A stretch of 64,000 bases of DNA from Chenopodium formosanum (lineage: Eukaryota; Streptophyta; Magnoliopsida; Caryophyllales; Amaranthaceae): NCBI GenBank assembly GCA_024500155.1, contig CM044868.1, positions 39,194,165 through 39,258,164 of the forward strand, written 5' to 3'. This document shows positions 11,528-22,262 of the stretch, one piece after another (the stretch's first letter is position 1; each line of letters begins with the position of its first letter). A program made the position numbers and the translations under genes. The notes beneath the pieces are model-generated. The model was given only the letters and a program-made list of their open reading frames with translations. It searched no databases and had not been told where the DNA came from.

Positions 11528-11992
11528 CATGCCTCAAAGGCTATCAAATGATCTGTGGTCTCAAATTTCCTAGCAGATTTTCCAATAGAAGATTCAACGC
11601 CAATACACGACAATGAATTTCCAGAACAAGACTTGATTGTCACAGAAGATGACACTTGGACTCTATACTTCGATGGAGCCTCAAACCAAAAGGGATGTGG
11701 CGTTGGAGTATTATTAGTATCACCTAAAGAAGAGCATGTTCCAATCTCCATAAAGCTAGATTTCGATGTTACCAACAACACTGCTGAATACGAAGCATGC
11801 GTGGTAGGGCTTGAAACAACTTTGGCATTGGGAGTGAAGAAATTACGAATATTCGGGGACTTTTCATTGATCATCAACCAGATTTCTAAAAGATGGAAAG
11901 TAAGGAGCGAAAGTCTAGCCCCTTACAAAACTTATCTGGAAACTCTCACCAATCAGTTAGAAAAGGTAGAATACACATTTACCCCTTACCAA
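11528..11992 (+). pseudogene. pol: El1 second, archaeal-type RNase H
   Basis: After a frameshift near 11520-11555 a second RNase H fold is encoded: WTLYFDGASNQKGCGVGVLL (first catalytic Asp), NNTAEYEACVVGL (Glu) and FGDFSLIINQI (second Asp). An extra archaeal/plant-type RNase H downstream of the Ty3-type one is a recognised mark of the Tat lineage; it is thought to have taken over the RNA-degrading role. The frame shifts again near 11985 where integrase begins. Confidence 0.8.
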
Positions 11993-12844
11993 TTTCCGTA
12001 GGAATCCTAACCATTGAGGCTAGTCTTGCCAAGGCATCGAAAAATTGGTTTTCCTCTCTAGTTATAGAAGATGATGAAGTGATCCAAGATGATGAAGAAG
12101 AAGAAGAACCGTGGGACACAGATATACTTAACTATGTCACCAAAGGAGAATACCCTACTCATGCCGACAAAAGAGCAAAGCGAGCATTAAGACTCTTGGG
12201 TTCCCAATACGTACTTATAGACAACGAGTTGCATAAAAGGGTACCTAAGGGTCGAGCTCTCTTATGTGTAGGGAAAAAGGATGCTCAAAGAACTATGAGG
12301 ATATTCCACGAAGGCATTTGTGGAACCCATGTTAATGGCAAAATTCTAGTCTAAAAGATAATGTGAGAAGAATACTATTGGATTACCATGAATAGGGATT
12401 TCCATCAATATGTAAAAAGATGCCCTAAATGCCAAATCTACGCCAATTTACAACATGTTCCTCCATCTCTACTCTACACCTACACTTCACTATGGCCATT
12501 CTCTACATGGAGAATTGATATTATTGGTAACATTACTCCTCCAGGAATAGGCGGTCATGAATACATCCTAGTAGCAATTGATTATTTCACAATGTGGGTT
12601 CATGCACAATCATATGCTAAACTCACTGCAAAACATGTAGCACTCTTTATCGAAAGGAATATTATTTGTCGATATGGAGTCTCACAAGAAATGATAAGTG
12701 ACAATGGAACTCACTTTCAAGCTGAGTGTGAAGATTTGTTACAAAAATATGGCATTCAACACCATCATTCTTCTCCTTATAGACCTCAAGCAAATGAAGC
12801 AGTTGAAGCAGCTAATAAAAATCTAAAACTATCATCGAGAAAAT
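11985..12844 (+). pseudogene. pol: El1 integrase, C-terminally truncated
   Basis: The HHCC zinc domain is visible (FHEGIC, GTHVNG, KRCPKCQ), with two stops near 12352-12365 inside it. The DDE catalytic core follows: WRIDIIG, ISDNGTHF and QANEAVEAANKN supply the three acidic residues. A one-base frameshift near 12824 comes just before the similarity stops at about 12844, where the antisense mobile-domain gene begins end to end. The integrase C-terminal domain is therefore missing. Integrase would insert the cDNA; this copy cannot make a full enzyme. Confidence 0.8.
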
Positions 12845-14166
12845 GCGCGGCGGAGGACCAGGAACGACAAAAGAATCCGAGGAGTGCTGAATAGTAACCC
12901 TCTCTCCAAGGTATGCAACCGCTCCATAAGTCCCTAAGAAGTAGCGACGCTCAGTAGTGTATTGCGCGGCTAACCCAGGGACAACTAAGCCGTTCCATGG
13001 CCGGTACTGCACATCAGGCTCCTGCGAAGAATGCCTAAGAGATAAGAATTTACTAAAGGTAATACCAAAGTGTTTAACTATGCAAAAAATCATACCAAGA
13101 GGATTTGCTCTCGCATATAGGTGGTAGACATCCGAAAGTGGCGGCCTCCCCAACAGGCGCTCACTGGAAACCCCCGTGGCGACGGTCTCGCCGACGCGAC
13201 TAAAGGAAAGTACTCATAGATCCAGATCTACCAAAGACAAAAAGTATCAGCAAGTGCTAACAAAAGCTTAGAGCTAACTTTATAGGAGATAAATTATACC
13301 TCTCCGACTCTCCAGAAGCTGGACATAGCGATGTTCCCCGTGAAGGACCGGTGTCGACACGAGTCTCGCAACGCTTGAACAAAATCAGCATTGGCCAAGC
13401 TGGCCTAGTCGTAAGTCCCAATCATGTGAAGATCACGGACTGCCGGAAGGTAGTAAAGCAGCACTCTACTACCCTTGTCAGGGGAAAACGTCCCTGACAA
13501 CAAGATAAGCGCAAAGATGCGCACCCGCTGCTCTCGAGTGGTCGCATCATCCTCAAAAGCTGCTGCCAGAGTCGACCGGCGAATACCCTTAAACCTGAAC
13601 TGTGATGACTCCACCTCAGCACAAGCCCGAACAGCAATCGGACCTAACAACTCCTCAACCTCAGGAGAGTAGACCCTGATGTTGTTATCAAACGGCAGCG
13701 CAGTAGAACTAAACTCTAGTCCCGTAATGAGACTGAAGTCGGTTGGGGTGACCATCATCTCACCCCAAGGAAAGTGGAAAGTGTTGGTGGTGTCCTAGAA
13801 GAACTCCACCCAGGCGCGAGCCACGCGATGACCCCCATCAGGAGTAATCATGGCCTCTGCAGCCTCAAACAGGGCAGTCAGCCCACAAGACTCCCAAAGA
13901 AGTCTCAACTCTCCATCGACGCTGATGTACATCCTATACAGGTCGCCCTGAGTATTGTTGCTCGAGCCATGGCAAAGCGTTCTACCAGCTGTAATCCCAC
14001 GACACACCCTCTCAGAAATATGGTGGTCAAGGGAGAAGTACAAAGTCCGCTCATCCCACTCCGGGAGGGGACCGAGAGAAGTGGATGGGTCGACGTCCTC
14101 CTCTGCGGGCTCATGCTCCCGTCGTGGGTCTTAGGACCGTGAACCCGAACCTCGCTGTCTAGCCAT
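12845..14166 (-). pseudogene. Antisense plant mobile domain (PMD) pseudogene in El1
   Basis: Read on the minus strand from an ATG at 14166, the product resembles the aminotransferase-like plant mobile domain (MAIN/MAIL family): LRLLWESCGLTALFEAAEA, then TNTFHFPWGEMMVTPTDFSLITGLE in the usual order. Three in-frame stops interrupt exon 1 (TAA at codon 12, TAG in place of a probable Gln codon near 13795, TAG near 13405). Exon 1 ends GGAGAG|GTATAA (13300) and a 72-bp intron ends TTTGGTAG|ATCTGG (13228), restoring frame as IWIYEYF. A second likely intron (GTATGA at 13095, AG at 13035 or 13022) precedes a final exon with EPDVQYRPW. A frameshift lies in exon 2. The gene fills the slot between integrase and trailer. 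PMD proteins in plants act in genome silencing and meristem maintenance, and PMD copies are known in transposons; the role here is unknown. Confidence 0.75.
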
Positions 14167-14633
14167 ACTACATTGTGCAAAATCAACATAAATTAAGGTT
14201 CCATAGTATCTAAGGTTCACCTAACCGCATGATACTATGTTCGCAAAAAACAGAGTACGTAGTACTAAAACAGAGCACAAATTCAATGTGAGCATATACA
14301 ACATTTTTCAAGCATCCAAACAATTTCTTGCAATACTATGGTAATTATTGTGACAAATTGGACAAGAATTGCTAGGAAAAAACATCAAGAACAAGCCACA
14401 TTGTCTTCCCGACCTTAAGAGGTCCAACAATGGTGATTTGTTCGTTTCTTCACCAAATTGAGTCAAGCAAGTCTCATATTACTCCCAAGGCAATATATAA
14501 ACATAATCAAGCAATTTCATGGCATAAAATTTAAAAAACAAAGCAAATTAAGAAATTTAAGGTTCGAATTTTCTCAAAATTTGTGAACAAGGAATGTCAA
14601 ATTCATTAAAAATCGGAGTGAGTTTGAAGAAAA

Positions 14634-14918
14634 CTTATATAGATAGGGAAAATAGATGAGAAAATCTTCGATTTGCAACAAAATTGGGCGAATTTGGTTG
14701 AGAAATGAACAAGAACGACCAAAGAGATGTTCAGCGGCGATTTGCGAAGAAGAGCAGCAGCAGCGGCGAAATGAGGAAGGAAGGGGATATACGAAAATCT
14801 CGACTCTGGCGCCAAATGAAAGCTTTGGCGCCAGACGCCAGAGTTAAGCGCCTGGTGCTAGATCCAGCGTCTGGCGCCAGAGCAAATTTGTGGCGTCATC
14901 AACTTTTTAGCGACGACA
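14634..14918 (-). promoter_or_regulatory. Putative promoter of the antisense PMD gene
   Basis: On the minus strand a TATA box (CTATATAAG) lies at about 14634-14644, roughly 470 bp before the PMD ATG. About 165 bp further upstream a motif island at 14805-14918 repeats TCTGGCGCCA, TTGGCGCCAGACGCC and GCGTCTGGCGCC. The order island then TATA is the same as in the El1 LTR. The intervening 14167-14633 holds no coding frame and would be the 5' UTR; a second TATATA at about 14493-14500 is an alternative. No transcript evidence is available from sequence. Confidence 0.4.
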
Positions 14919-15748
14919 GAATGCTCAGCTACTCGGAACGGTTATTTCGACCTCTTACAACAATTTTGGGTTCCTTGGTACGCCAGTTAGCCCCTCTAAG
15001 AAATTTGACATGATTTAGTAATCGGCTCGATTACAATCGCATTAAGTGATTGACCTGATGAATGATCGTTTCACTTAGCTTAAAGCGCCTAAGCATTGGC
15101 TCATCGGAGGCACCGACATAATGGTTCATAAACAGCAAAAGCACCGACGTAATGGTTAATAAGCAGCGGAGGCACCGACATACTAGCCCCGATGTAAAGG
15201 CATATCAAAAGCAAAGGATCCACAAGCGTTGGTCTTCGGTGATACTCTTTAGGGTATTGTCGCAACAAGTGAGGATAGTTTCAGGCGAAGCAATTTTTGA
15301 TCATTTTCCCTGGCTTGTGGAAGATGGTCACAAAGCGCTAGAAGGTCGTTTCAGGCAAAGAAATCTTTGATGGGGTTCTCTAGCTTGTAGAAGTCTATCA
15401 CGGCAGAATTGGAGGCAGTTACAAGCGTAACACTCTTCAGGCGATATTCTCTAGCTTGCAGAAGATCGTCAAAACAACAGCATGATGGAATTCCCTAGCT
15501 TGCGGAAGGTAATCACAACAAATACAACATCAACAAATTGGTTACTCTCAGAGACGTGTGCTCGACAGTGCAAGATACGCGTTTCTTAACTCTTTTATCT
15601 GTTTTACTAACCCTAGTTTGCAGGTACTGGCGTTACAAGAGTTATTTAGGATCGTGGAATGTTCTGAATCATTCTCCGTCCTTGTCAATACTTTGACTTT
15701 TGTTTTCGAAACTTGCATTTCTCCAAAATCAGTCAAAGTGGGGGCTTC
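14919..15748 (+). other. El1 3' trailer and polypurine tract
   Basis: Non-coding sequence conserved with 57420-58807 (shared GGTTCCTTGGTACGCC block and the end CAGTCAAAGTRGGGGCTTC). It contains a 31-bp tandem repeat (15110-15202) and a degenerate ~60-bp repeat (about 15230-15500, recurring CTAGCTTGYRGAAG). The polypurine tract is AAAGTGGGGGC at about 15735-15745, immediately before the 3' LTR, where plus-strand cDNA synthesis starts. Confidence 0.75.
15110..15202 (+). repeat. 31-bp tandem repeat, three units
   Basis: GCACCGACRTAATGG recurs at 15110, 15141 and 15172 with a constant 31-bp period; the third unit has diverged at its 3' end. It lies in the El1 trailer, the part of Tat elements known to gain and lose tandem repeats. 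Confidence 0.75.
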
Positions 15749-17633
15749 TGTTGACACCCATTTGTGTCTCCCCAAAACCAAAACCGGTGATGAGTACCTT
15801 TCACGTCGAATCATAATCGAATGAGGTGAAAGTGTGGAAAGTCTAGTGTTGCCATTAGTTTTTATTTCTTTTCTTTCTCTTTGTTTTGAAAACTTAATTT
15901 AAGAAAACAGCTAATCCAGTTTGTTTTGGTCCACGGCAAGGGTCCAATAATAGTGTAGTTGGATCGGGTTCGAAAAGAGCTTTCAAACGATAAATTATAA
16001 GCCCAATTCTGATGAATAATGAGGAAGTTATGGCGAAATTACTAAACTGGGCCCGGTTTGATATTTATGTGCGGCCCAATGATCTAAAGGAGGGCCTAAT
16101 ATTGATTAATCATTCCTAATGCAATTAGAATTGATTATAGTCTTCTAGATTCTTCTAGAATATTCTTTTCATTCCTAATTTAATTAGCATTGATAAATTG
16201 ACTTTAGTTGACTTTTTAGAGTTTTAATCAGAATAAAAGAAGTGTTTTGAAGGAAAATACAATTTTGCCCTTCTGTACGGCTAAAATTTATCAAATTAAG
16301 AAAGCGCGTGGAGATTGTTTTCTAGCATCTGACGACAGGACCAGCGCCTGGCGCTAGGCTTGGCGTCTGGCGCTAATGTCTGGCGTTTGGCGCCAGTTTG
16401 TTTTATTCTTTTCGAAACTCTGATTCGTGTTTTTATCCATTCGGCTGATTTTCTCTATAAATTGCCTCCTAAAACCTCCGTTTTCAATCATCAAATCTCA
16501 TCAAAAATCGCCAACTCTTGTCAAGATTCTCTTGATCTCTCTCTTTCTTTTCTAAACTAGCCTTTTGCATACAAAATTCCGCATTCACAAGATCTAGAAA
16601 AACCTAGCATAGTTCGAAGTTGCCTTTGCCCTAGACGTGAAAGGTTTTAATTTCTGAGGGTTTGGTCCCAAATATCTCTTTCAATTATTTAATTTAATTG
16701 TTTGATTTTATTATTTTCCTTGAAGTTACTAACGTGTGTATTTTGTTATTAGAAAGTGATACGAGTCATCCAAGTAAGTGCTTTAATTGCTTTATTGATA
16801 TTATGATATAGAAATCATGTCTAGGTTGTTATTATGATTCCTGGTGTCATGTTAGGGCGTTTTGATCTTCCTAGTATCATGTTTAGGGTAAAGAATAAAT
16901 TCCTTATATCAATTATGATTTCTGTGATGCCTTTTATTGTCTTCCTAATATTCAAGTTAGTATCATGTTAGGGTTAAAGCTTTGATTTTTATTGTTTAGT
17001 GACATGCTAGGATTTGTTATTAATCTTGTTAGTATCATGCCTAGGATCTTGCTATTATTATGGTTTAACATGGTTATGATTATTTTTATAATTGTTGTGA
17101 TTATTATTATGTTGCTTGATATTTATTATTATTTCTTGATCACACCTTTTATGCATGTTTAAAGGGAATTTGTACTTGTAATCACGCTTAATAAGATAAT
17201 TATTAATCTTGTTTAGGGTTAAGTTTATTATAATTCAAGTGATCGCCAATAATAGATTTTTTTGTGCATTAATATTCAACCAACATACATAAACATGTTT
17301 AGGGTTAACCTATTGATTGCATGTTAGTCAGAAAGCGCACATGAATACAATCAGAATAAAGTAGAGGCCTATTATTAGGGAAGGTTCAATCTCTTTTAGG
17401 TTGGATTTGTACCTTCATCCCCGAACTACCAGTCATGGTTCCAGACCTATTGGAGTTGACGATCTCTTGGATCGTTAAGGGGTGTAACCTTCACCCTGTG
17501 GACTGTTTACAAGTTCCTAAAACTTGTTGGCGACTCTTTTGCTCTATCTTCTTTTCCTTTGGACGCCACCATGCTTAAGTGTATGATCATAGTGGGGTTA
17601 AAGTTTGGGGTAATGCTTGAAATATTCCCTAAA
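15749..17633 (+). repeat. El1 3' LTR
   Basis: It starts TGTTGACACCCATTTGTG right after the polypurine tract and ends AATATTCCCTAAA at 17633, followed by the target duplication ATTAG. It matches the 5' LTR without the foldback insertion. The GGCG motif array is at 16330-16400 and the TATA box CTCTATAAATT at 16454-16463. The final CA is mutated. Confidence 0.9.
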
Positions 17634-19051
17634 ATTAGGATTAATAATTATATTTTAAAGAGTTTTAATTTGAATAAAATATGTGTTTTGTCACAAATAT
17701 GATTTTAATCTGCTTAACACAAAATTAGCTGCTTAATCGTATTAAGAAGATAATTCCGCGTATAAAGCGCGTTTTAATGTTGACTTAGTACGAGACGACA
17801 AAGTTGTCGCATGGCGCTAACAGTTGTCACTTGGCGCTGCCCCTGTCGCCTAGTGCTAACTCATGTCGTTGTCGACATGAGGTATTTTATTCTGAATATG
17901 ACTTGATTTGATTCCGAGCTATTTTTTCTATAAATAGGGGTCGTATCTCTCCGTTTTAATCATTGATACCCCTCATCTATGTCTATTCTCTCTCAAAAAG
18001 CTAGAAGCTTTCTCGCTCTGTATTTTTTTTCTAAACCTTCCCTTGTCAAAAATTCCTCATACATTAGTTCTAGACACACCTAGCCAAGTTTTAAATTGCC
18101 TTCATCCTACACGTGAAAGGTTTTATATTTCAGAGGGTTTGGTCTTAAATCCCTATTTTCAATTATTTAATTTAATTGTTTATTATTTTCCTTGAAGTTA
18201 CTTACGTGTGTATTTTGTTATTAGGAAGAGATAAAAGGCATCAAAGTAAGTAATTGCTTTATTTTTTATATAGAAATCATGCTTAGATTATTTTGTTGAT
18301 TCCTAGTATCATGTTAGGATGTTGTATTGTTTCCTATTATCATGTTTAGGATTAACTAATATTTATAATATCATTTATGTTTGTATGATGCTTCCTATTT
18401 CTTTTCTTTTATCATGTTAGTATCATAGTAGGGCTAAAGCTTTGATCTTTAATGCTTAGTGACATGCTAGGGTTTGTTATTAATCTTGTTAGTATCAGGC
18501 CTAGGATTTTGCTATTATTATTGTGCTTTGAGATTGAGAATATTATGATTATTATTATAATTATTATTGTTGCTTGATATTATTATTTTTATTGCTTGAT
18601 CACACCTTTTACGCATGTTTAGAGGGAATTTGTACTTGTTATCACATTCAATAAGATAATTAATAATCTTGATTAGGCTAATATGATTATAATTCAAGTG
18701 ATCACCAATAATAGGTTTTTTTATGCACTAATGTTCAACCAACATAGATTAAACATGTATAGGGTTAATCTATTTTTTGTATGTTAGTCAGAAAGCGCAC
18801 ATGAATATATGAGAAGAATAAAGTAGAGGTCTGTTATTAAGGCAGGTTCAATCTCTTTTAGGTTGGATTTATACCTTCATTCTCGAACTTCCAATCATGG
18901 TTCCAGACCTATTAGAATAACAATCTCATGGATCGTTAAGGGATGTAACCTTCACCCTGTGAACGGTTTACAAGTTCCTAAAACTTGTTGGCAACTCTTT
19001 TACTCTAATTTCCTTCCCTATGGATGCCACCATGTTTAAGTGTATGATCAC
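17634..19051 (+). mobile_element. El2 5' LTR, segment 2 of 3
   Basis: Sequence that continues the LTR broken at 1929: from ATTAGGATTAATAATTATA it follows the LTR at 59250 onward block by block. The promoter region is well preserved: GTCGYC/GGCGCT island at 17795-17880 and TATA box CTATAAATAGGGG at 17928-17940. It stops at GATCAC (19051) where El3 begins and resumes at 32055. Confidence 0.85.
17795..17940 (+). promoter_or_regulatory. El2 LTR promoter region
   Basis: The island GACGACAAAGTTGTCGCATGG... with three GGCGCT/AGTGCT copies runs to about 17880, and a strong TATA box CTATAAATAGGGG follows at 17928-17940. A CT-rich leader tract comes next. This is the cleanest copy of the island-plus-TATA arrangement in the window. 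Confidence 0.5.
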
Positions 19052-19539
19052 TGTTTAGGGTAATTTTACCCCGCCACGTGGTCCAATAAGAGGATGACAC
19101 GTGTCAGCCCCAGGATGGCCCAAAGTGGACCTATCCCTGCTTGACACGTGTCACTCCAAAAACTTGGGGGAAGTGGCGGCGCTCAGGCCCAAATCCAGAA
19201 AAAGCCGCAATGCGGCGCAGCCCACCAATGATTAGGGTTCAGTGACCTAATCAGGGGCACAAATCCCGAGGACCCCATAAATAGGGAGATTCCCCTCTTT
19301 TGGAGGGTACGTTTTACCATTTATTACAAACTGTCCTTTTGATAGAGACATCTGAGCTTGGAATCCGAGTAGATACCCACCTAAATTTCCGCACCTTTTT
19401 CTCTCCCTTCAAGTTACTAACTTGTTCGTTGGAGGCGGAGCACCACCCAACCGGTGTTTCCGTTTGTTTTGCAGGTACAGGCCGCACCGGACCAGTCTTT
19501 GTGTTGTAACTCTCCCGAGGGACAAAATCACCCAAAACA
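19052..19539 (+). repeat. El3 5' LTR
   Basis: It starts TGTTTAGGGTAATTTTACCC and ends ACCCAAAACA, 488 bp, same length as the copy at 31567-32054 and two bp shorter than the El7 LTR. It carries three ACGT-core palindromes and a TATA box. Confidence 0.92.
19074..19286 (+). promoter_or_regulatory. El3 LTR promoter with three G-box/ABRE-like sites
   Basis: CCACGTGG at 19074-19081 (followed by a CCAAT box), GACACGTGTC at 19096-19105 and again at 19143-19152 are ACGT-core palindromes, the class bound by plant bZIP and bHLH factors in light, ABA and stress responses. A TATA box CATAAATAGGG lies at 19276-19286. The sites are kept in the other two LTRs of the family (31589 and 61432), though one copy in the 3' LTR is mutated to ACATGTGTC. 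Confidence 0.6.
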
Positions 19540-19541
19540 TT

Positions 19542-19559
19542 TGGCGCCGTCTGTGGGGA
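19542..19559 (+). other. El3 primer binding site
   Basis: TGGCGCCGTCTGTGGGGA begins two bases after the 5' LTR. The first nine bases match the complement of the 3' end of plant tRNA-Asp and the GGGGA at the end also fits; the middle does not. This partial tRNA-Asp-type site is common in Tat/Athila-type elements. Confidence 0.7.
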
Positions 19560-19572
19560 GAGTACCTCGAAG

Positions 19573-21278
19573 ATGGTTCAAGAGTCTGTACCACCTCCTA
19601 ACCGTCTAGGCAATGACCCGGAAGTTTTTACAGACCATGAGGATGAAGATCCTCAGGTCGAAACCTTTAATGCCAATGATGGCTCTCTGATAACTAAGCG
19701 CATCCGGCCTAGAGACACTCTGGAGCGGGGTGCCTCCCAGGCGGGTACAAATCGACCCCTGGGCAGCCAGAAGGGGAAACCCATACGGCAGCTGGATCAG
19801 CACCTATCACCCGAGACAAAATCATGAGATTCATGACAAGTTTCAAAGGTGAAATTAAAGAACTGATCACTAAGAGCCAGGCTGGCCCAAGTAGGGGTCA
19901 GTCGGTCAAGAGGACTCCTCTGGAAAAGGGGAAGTTAGTCAGAGATCGGCAGCCCACTCCTCATTCAAAGGAGAAGGCAGCCGGGACCATTCATTGGTCC
20001 AAAATTCTTCTTCCTAAGAGGAATACCAACAATACCCGCCGGACCCATCAGCCGAAGGGAAGTAAAAAATCAACTCTTGATGCCGAAAGAGAAATCAACA
20101 GTTGTCTGAGTCGGCTTCTACGTCGAATTTTCCAGACAGCTTAAGCAATACTTCTTCAGGGAATGCACTTTCCTTCCATGAGAGTCAGACAGGCGGTAAT
20201 ACCGTCCACTCTGGGCCTCAAATGATCGGGACTGCACCATATGTTCCTTCTCAGGTCTACGGTCAGTACCCACCTTACTATATGCAGCCGGCCCTCTTCG
20301 AAGGTCAGGCGGCATATCACAATGTCCAGCCACTAGACTGGAAGCTCCGTCTACTTCGCCTGGGTGAACAACCTTCTGCGTTCACCCGGGAGATAACCGA
20401 GGCGGCACAGCCGACCAAGGTTAAGAATGTATTGGTAGGTACCTATGATGGTACCACCAACCCGGAAGATCACCTCATGGCTTACACCAACCTCATGTAC
20501 TTACAAGGGTTGGATGATGCCACTTGGTGTCGATGATTCCCGGCTACGTTGAAGGGCATTGCCCAACAATGGTTTGGCAATTTGCCAGCCGGGTCCATTG
20601 ATAGTTTCAGGAAGCTTGCATTCCTGTTTGCTTCAAACTTCTCAATGAACATCCCTGCTAAGAAAACAAGCCTGGACTTGAGCACCATTAAGTAGGGGGA
20701 GAGAGAAGGGCTACGCTCCTATATCAGGCGGTTCAATTTGATTAGAATTTAGATTCAAGGACTGCTTGATGAGGTAGCTTTTACAGACTTTTTCTAGGAT
20801 CTGAGAGACGAGTCGAGTTTTAAGTTCGACCTAGTTAGAAAGGGGCTTTCACTTTACATGCGGCCCTGAGGGAGGCGGAAAGCTATATTTAAGCAATCGA
20901 CCTCTGCACGCCTGGTAATCAGTCAGACTCCAAGAAGTCTGACAAACAAAAAGTCAGCCGGCCTGATCAGCCGGCCAAAAAGAAAGACGAGAGGAAGAAA
21001 AGAAAAGAAGTTTGGACGGTTAGTGACTTTGGTCAGCCGTCCCAGAAGAAGAAGAAAGAATTTAAACCGTACGTCCCTAAGTACGAGCTTAACAAGGACT
21101 GCAACTCCATCCTCATGGAAATTAAGGACCGGCTGTCCCTAGAGAAGCCGAATCCAATGAAAAGTTCCATTCAATCAAGGAACAAAAACAAATTCTGCCA
21201 ATACCATGAGGAAGTTGGCCATGACACCGATGACTGCTTTAGCCTTCAACGGGCGTTGGCCGTCTGGCTGACAAGGGG
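19573..21278 (+). pseudogene. gag: El3 gag
   Basis: The gag starts MVQESVPPPNR at 19573 and can be followed by comparison with El7. The capsid domain has VGTYDGTTNPEDHLMAYTN, ATLKGIAQQWFGNLPAGSI and FRKLAFLFASNF. The zinc motif CQYHEEVGHDTDDC lies at about 21200-21240. There are frameshifts near 19810, 20090, 20850 and 21262 and several stops (for example TGA near 20535, TAG near 20695, TAG and TAA in the following capsid segment). A basic lysine-rich linker separates capsid and zinc motif. The copy is dead; El7 shows the nearly open version. Confidence 0.85.
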
Positions 21279-22124
21279 ATGTTAAAGTCCTACATTTCTA
21301 AGTCCAAAGGGATTAATAAGAAGAACTCGGGGGAGTCGTCTAAGACCCCCCAGCCTGCTAGTAGTTCGGACACTAACAAGAAGCTGGTCTACACAATAGC
21401 AGGCGGGTTCTCATGCGGTGGCCCCACCATTCGAGGCACCAAGAGCCATCTTCGAAAGATGGACAAAGATGATGATGAACAGGCGTCTGCAAGCTCCTCC
21501 TTCCCAGACGTCCTGATCACTGAGAAGGACAGGGGCAGCGTCCGCCGTCCGCATGATGACCCGGTCGTCAGTGAATGTAAGGTTGCCAACCAGCTGGTTG
21601 GACGGATCCTTATTGACACTGGTAGCTCATCAGACATTATCAGCCTCCGATGCCTGCATAAGTTAAAATACAATGACAGCAGCATGCATCCAGTTACCCA
21701 CCCCTTAGTTGGTTTTGGGGGTGGAATGGTTTACCAAGTCGGAAGGGTTGATTTACCAATCCGGCTGGGTGAGAAAGGAAAAGGGCGACACCTGGTCGTC
21801 AAGTTCTTGGTCATTGAGGAGTTGAGCGCCTACAACAGTATTTTGGGCCGACCAACCCTCAACGAATCCAAGGTTGTAATCATCCCTTCCCTCATGCCCA
21901 TCAAGTATGAGAGGGATGACGGCTCTGTTGGTTCCTTGAATGGGGATCATAAGACGGCCCAGGAGTGCTATCTCTCAGCCGTCAAAGATACTGTGGCCCA
22001 AGGCGGCCAGGAACCAATAGACCTTGACAATGTCAAGGATACCGACCCAGTACCAGCCCCACTAGCAGCCGGGAAGAAAAGAAAGGCACCTCTGCTGGTG
22101 GAGGTGAAAAAAGAGAAAAAATAG
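21279..22124 (+). pseudogene. El3 retropepsin
   Basis: The open frame carries a complete aspartic protease core: VGRILIDTGSSSDIISLRCL with the catalytic DTG near 21616-21624, VVKFLVIEELSAYNSILGRPTLN, and a C-terminal linker rich in charged residues. It is in the same frame as the RT frame at 22263 and is separated from it only by a TAG at 22122, so protease and pol were one polyprotein. The upstream half of the frame contains FSCGGPTIRGTKSHLRKM, a linker block also found in El7. Confidence 0.85.
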
Positions 22125-22262
22125 CAATCACTGATCGGGGAACGGTCAGATGAGCTGCGTCCCCAGCCGGCTGGTGAAAACATTGATCTTGCTCTGGATG
22201 ACAGCCGTCCAGAGCGTATTGTAAAGGTTGGGACGGTTGCTCATGCTACTCTAGGTGCAAGC

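Larger units (their letters stand above)
1930..17633 (+). mobile_element. El1: complete Ogre/Tat-like LTR retrotransposon
   Basis: Two ~1.9-kb LTRs (5' copy enlarged by a 1-kb insertion) bound a 10.9-kb interior. The interior has PBS, leader, gag, retropepsin, G-patch-like linker, RT, RNase H, a second archaeal-type RNase H, integrase, an antisense plant-mobile-domain gene, a trailer and a polypurine tract. The insertion is flanked by the 5-bp duplication ATTAG (1925-1929 and 17634-17638) and sits inside the 5' LTR of El2. The dual RNase H, the gene order and the antisense gene before the 3' LTR fit the Tat lineage. Every sense gene carries stops or frameshifts, so the copy is dead for autonomous activity. 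Confidence 0.9.

Noticed and set aside
14166..14190. Host PMD gene separate from the retrotransposon
   Set aside because: The pseudogene abuts the integrase end on one side and the El1 trailer on the other, both El1 LTRs enclose it, and the insertion has one target duplication around the whole; it is part of the element.
19542..19559. tRNA gene suggested by the TGGCGCCGT match
   Set aside because: Only the primer binding site complementary to a tRNA 3' end; no tRNA body is present.
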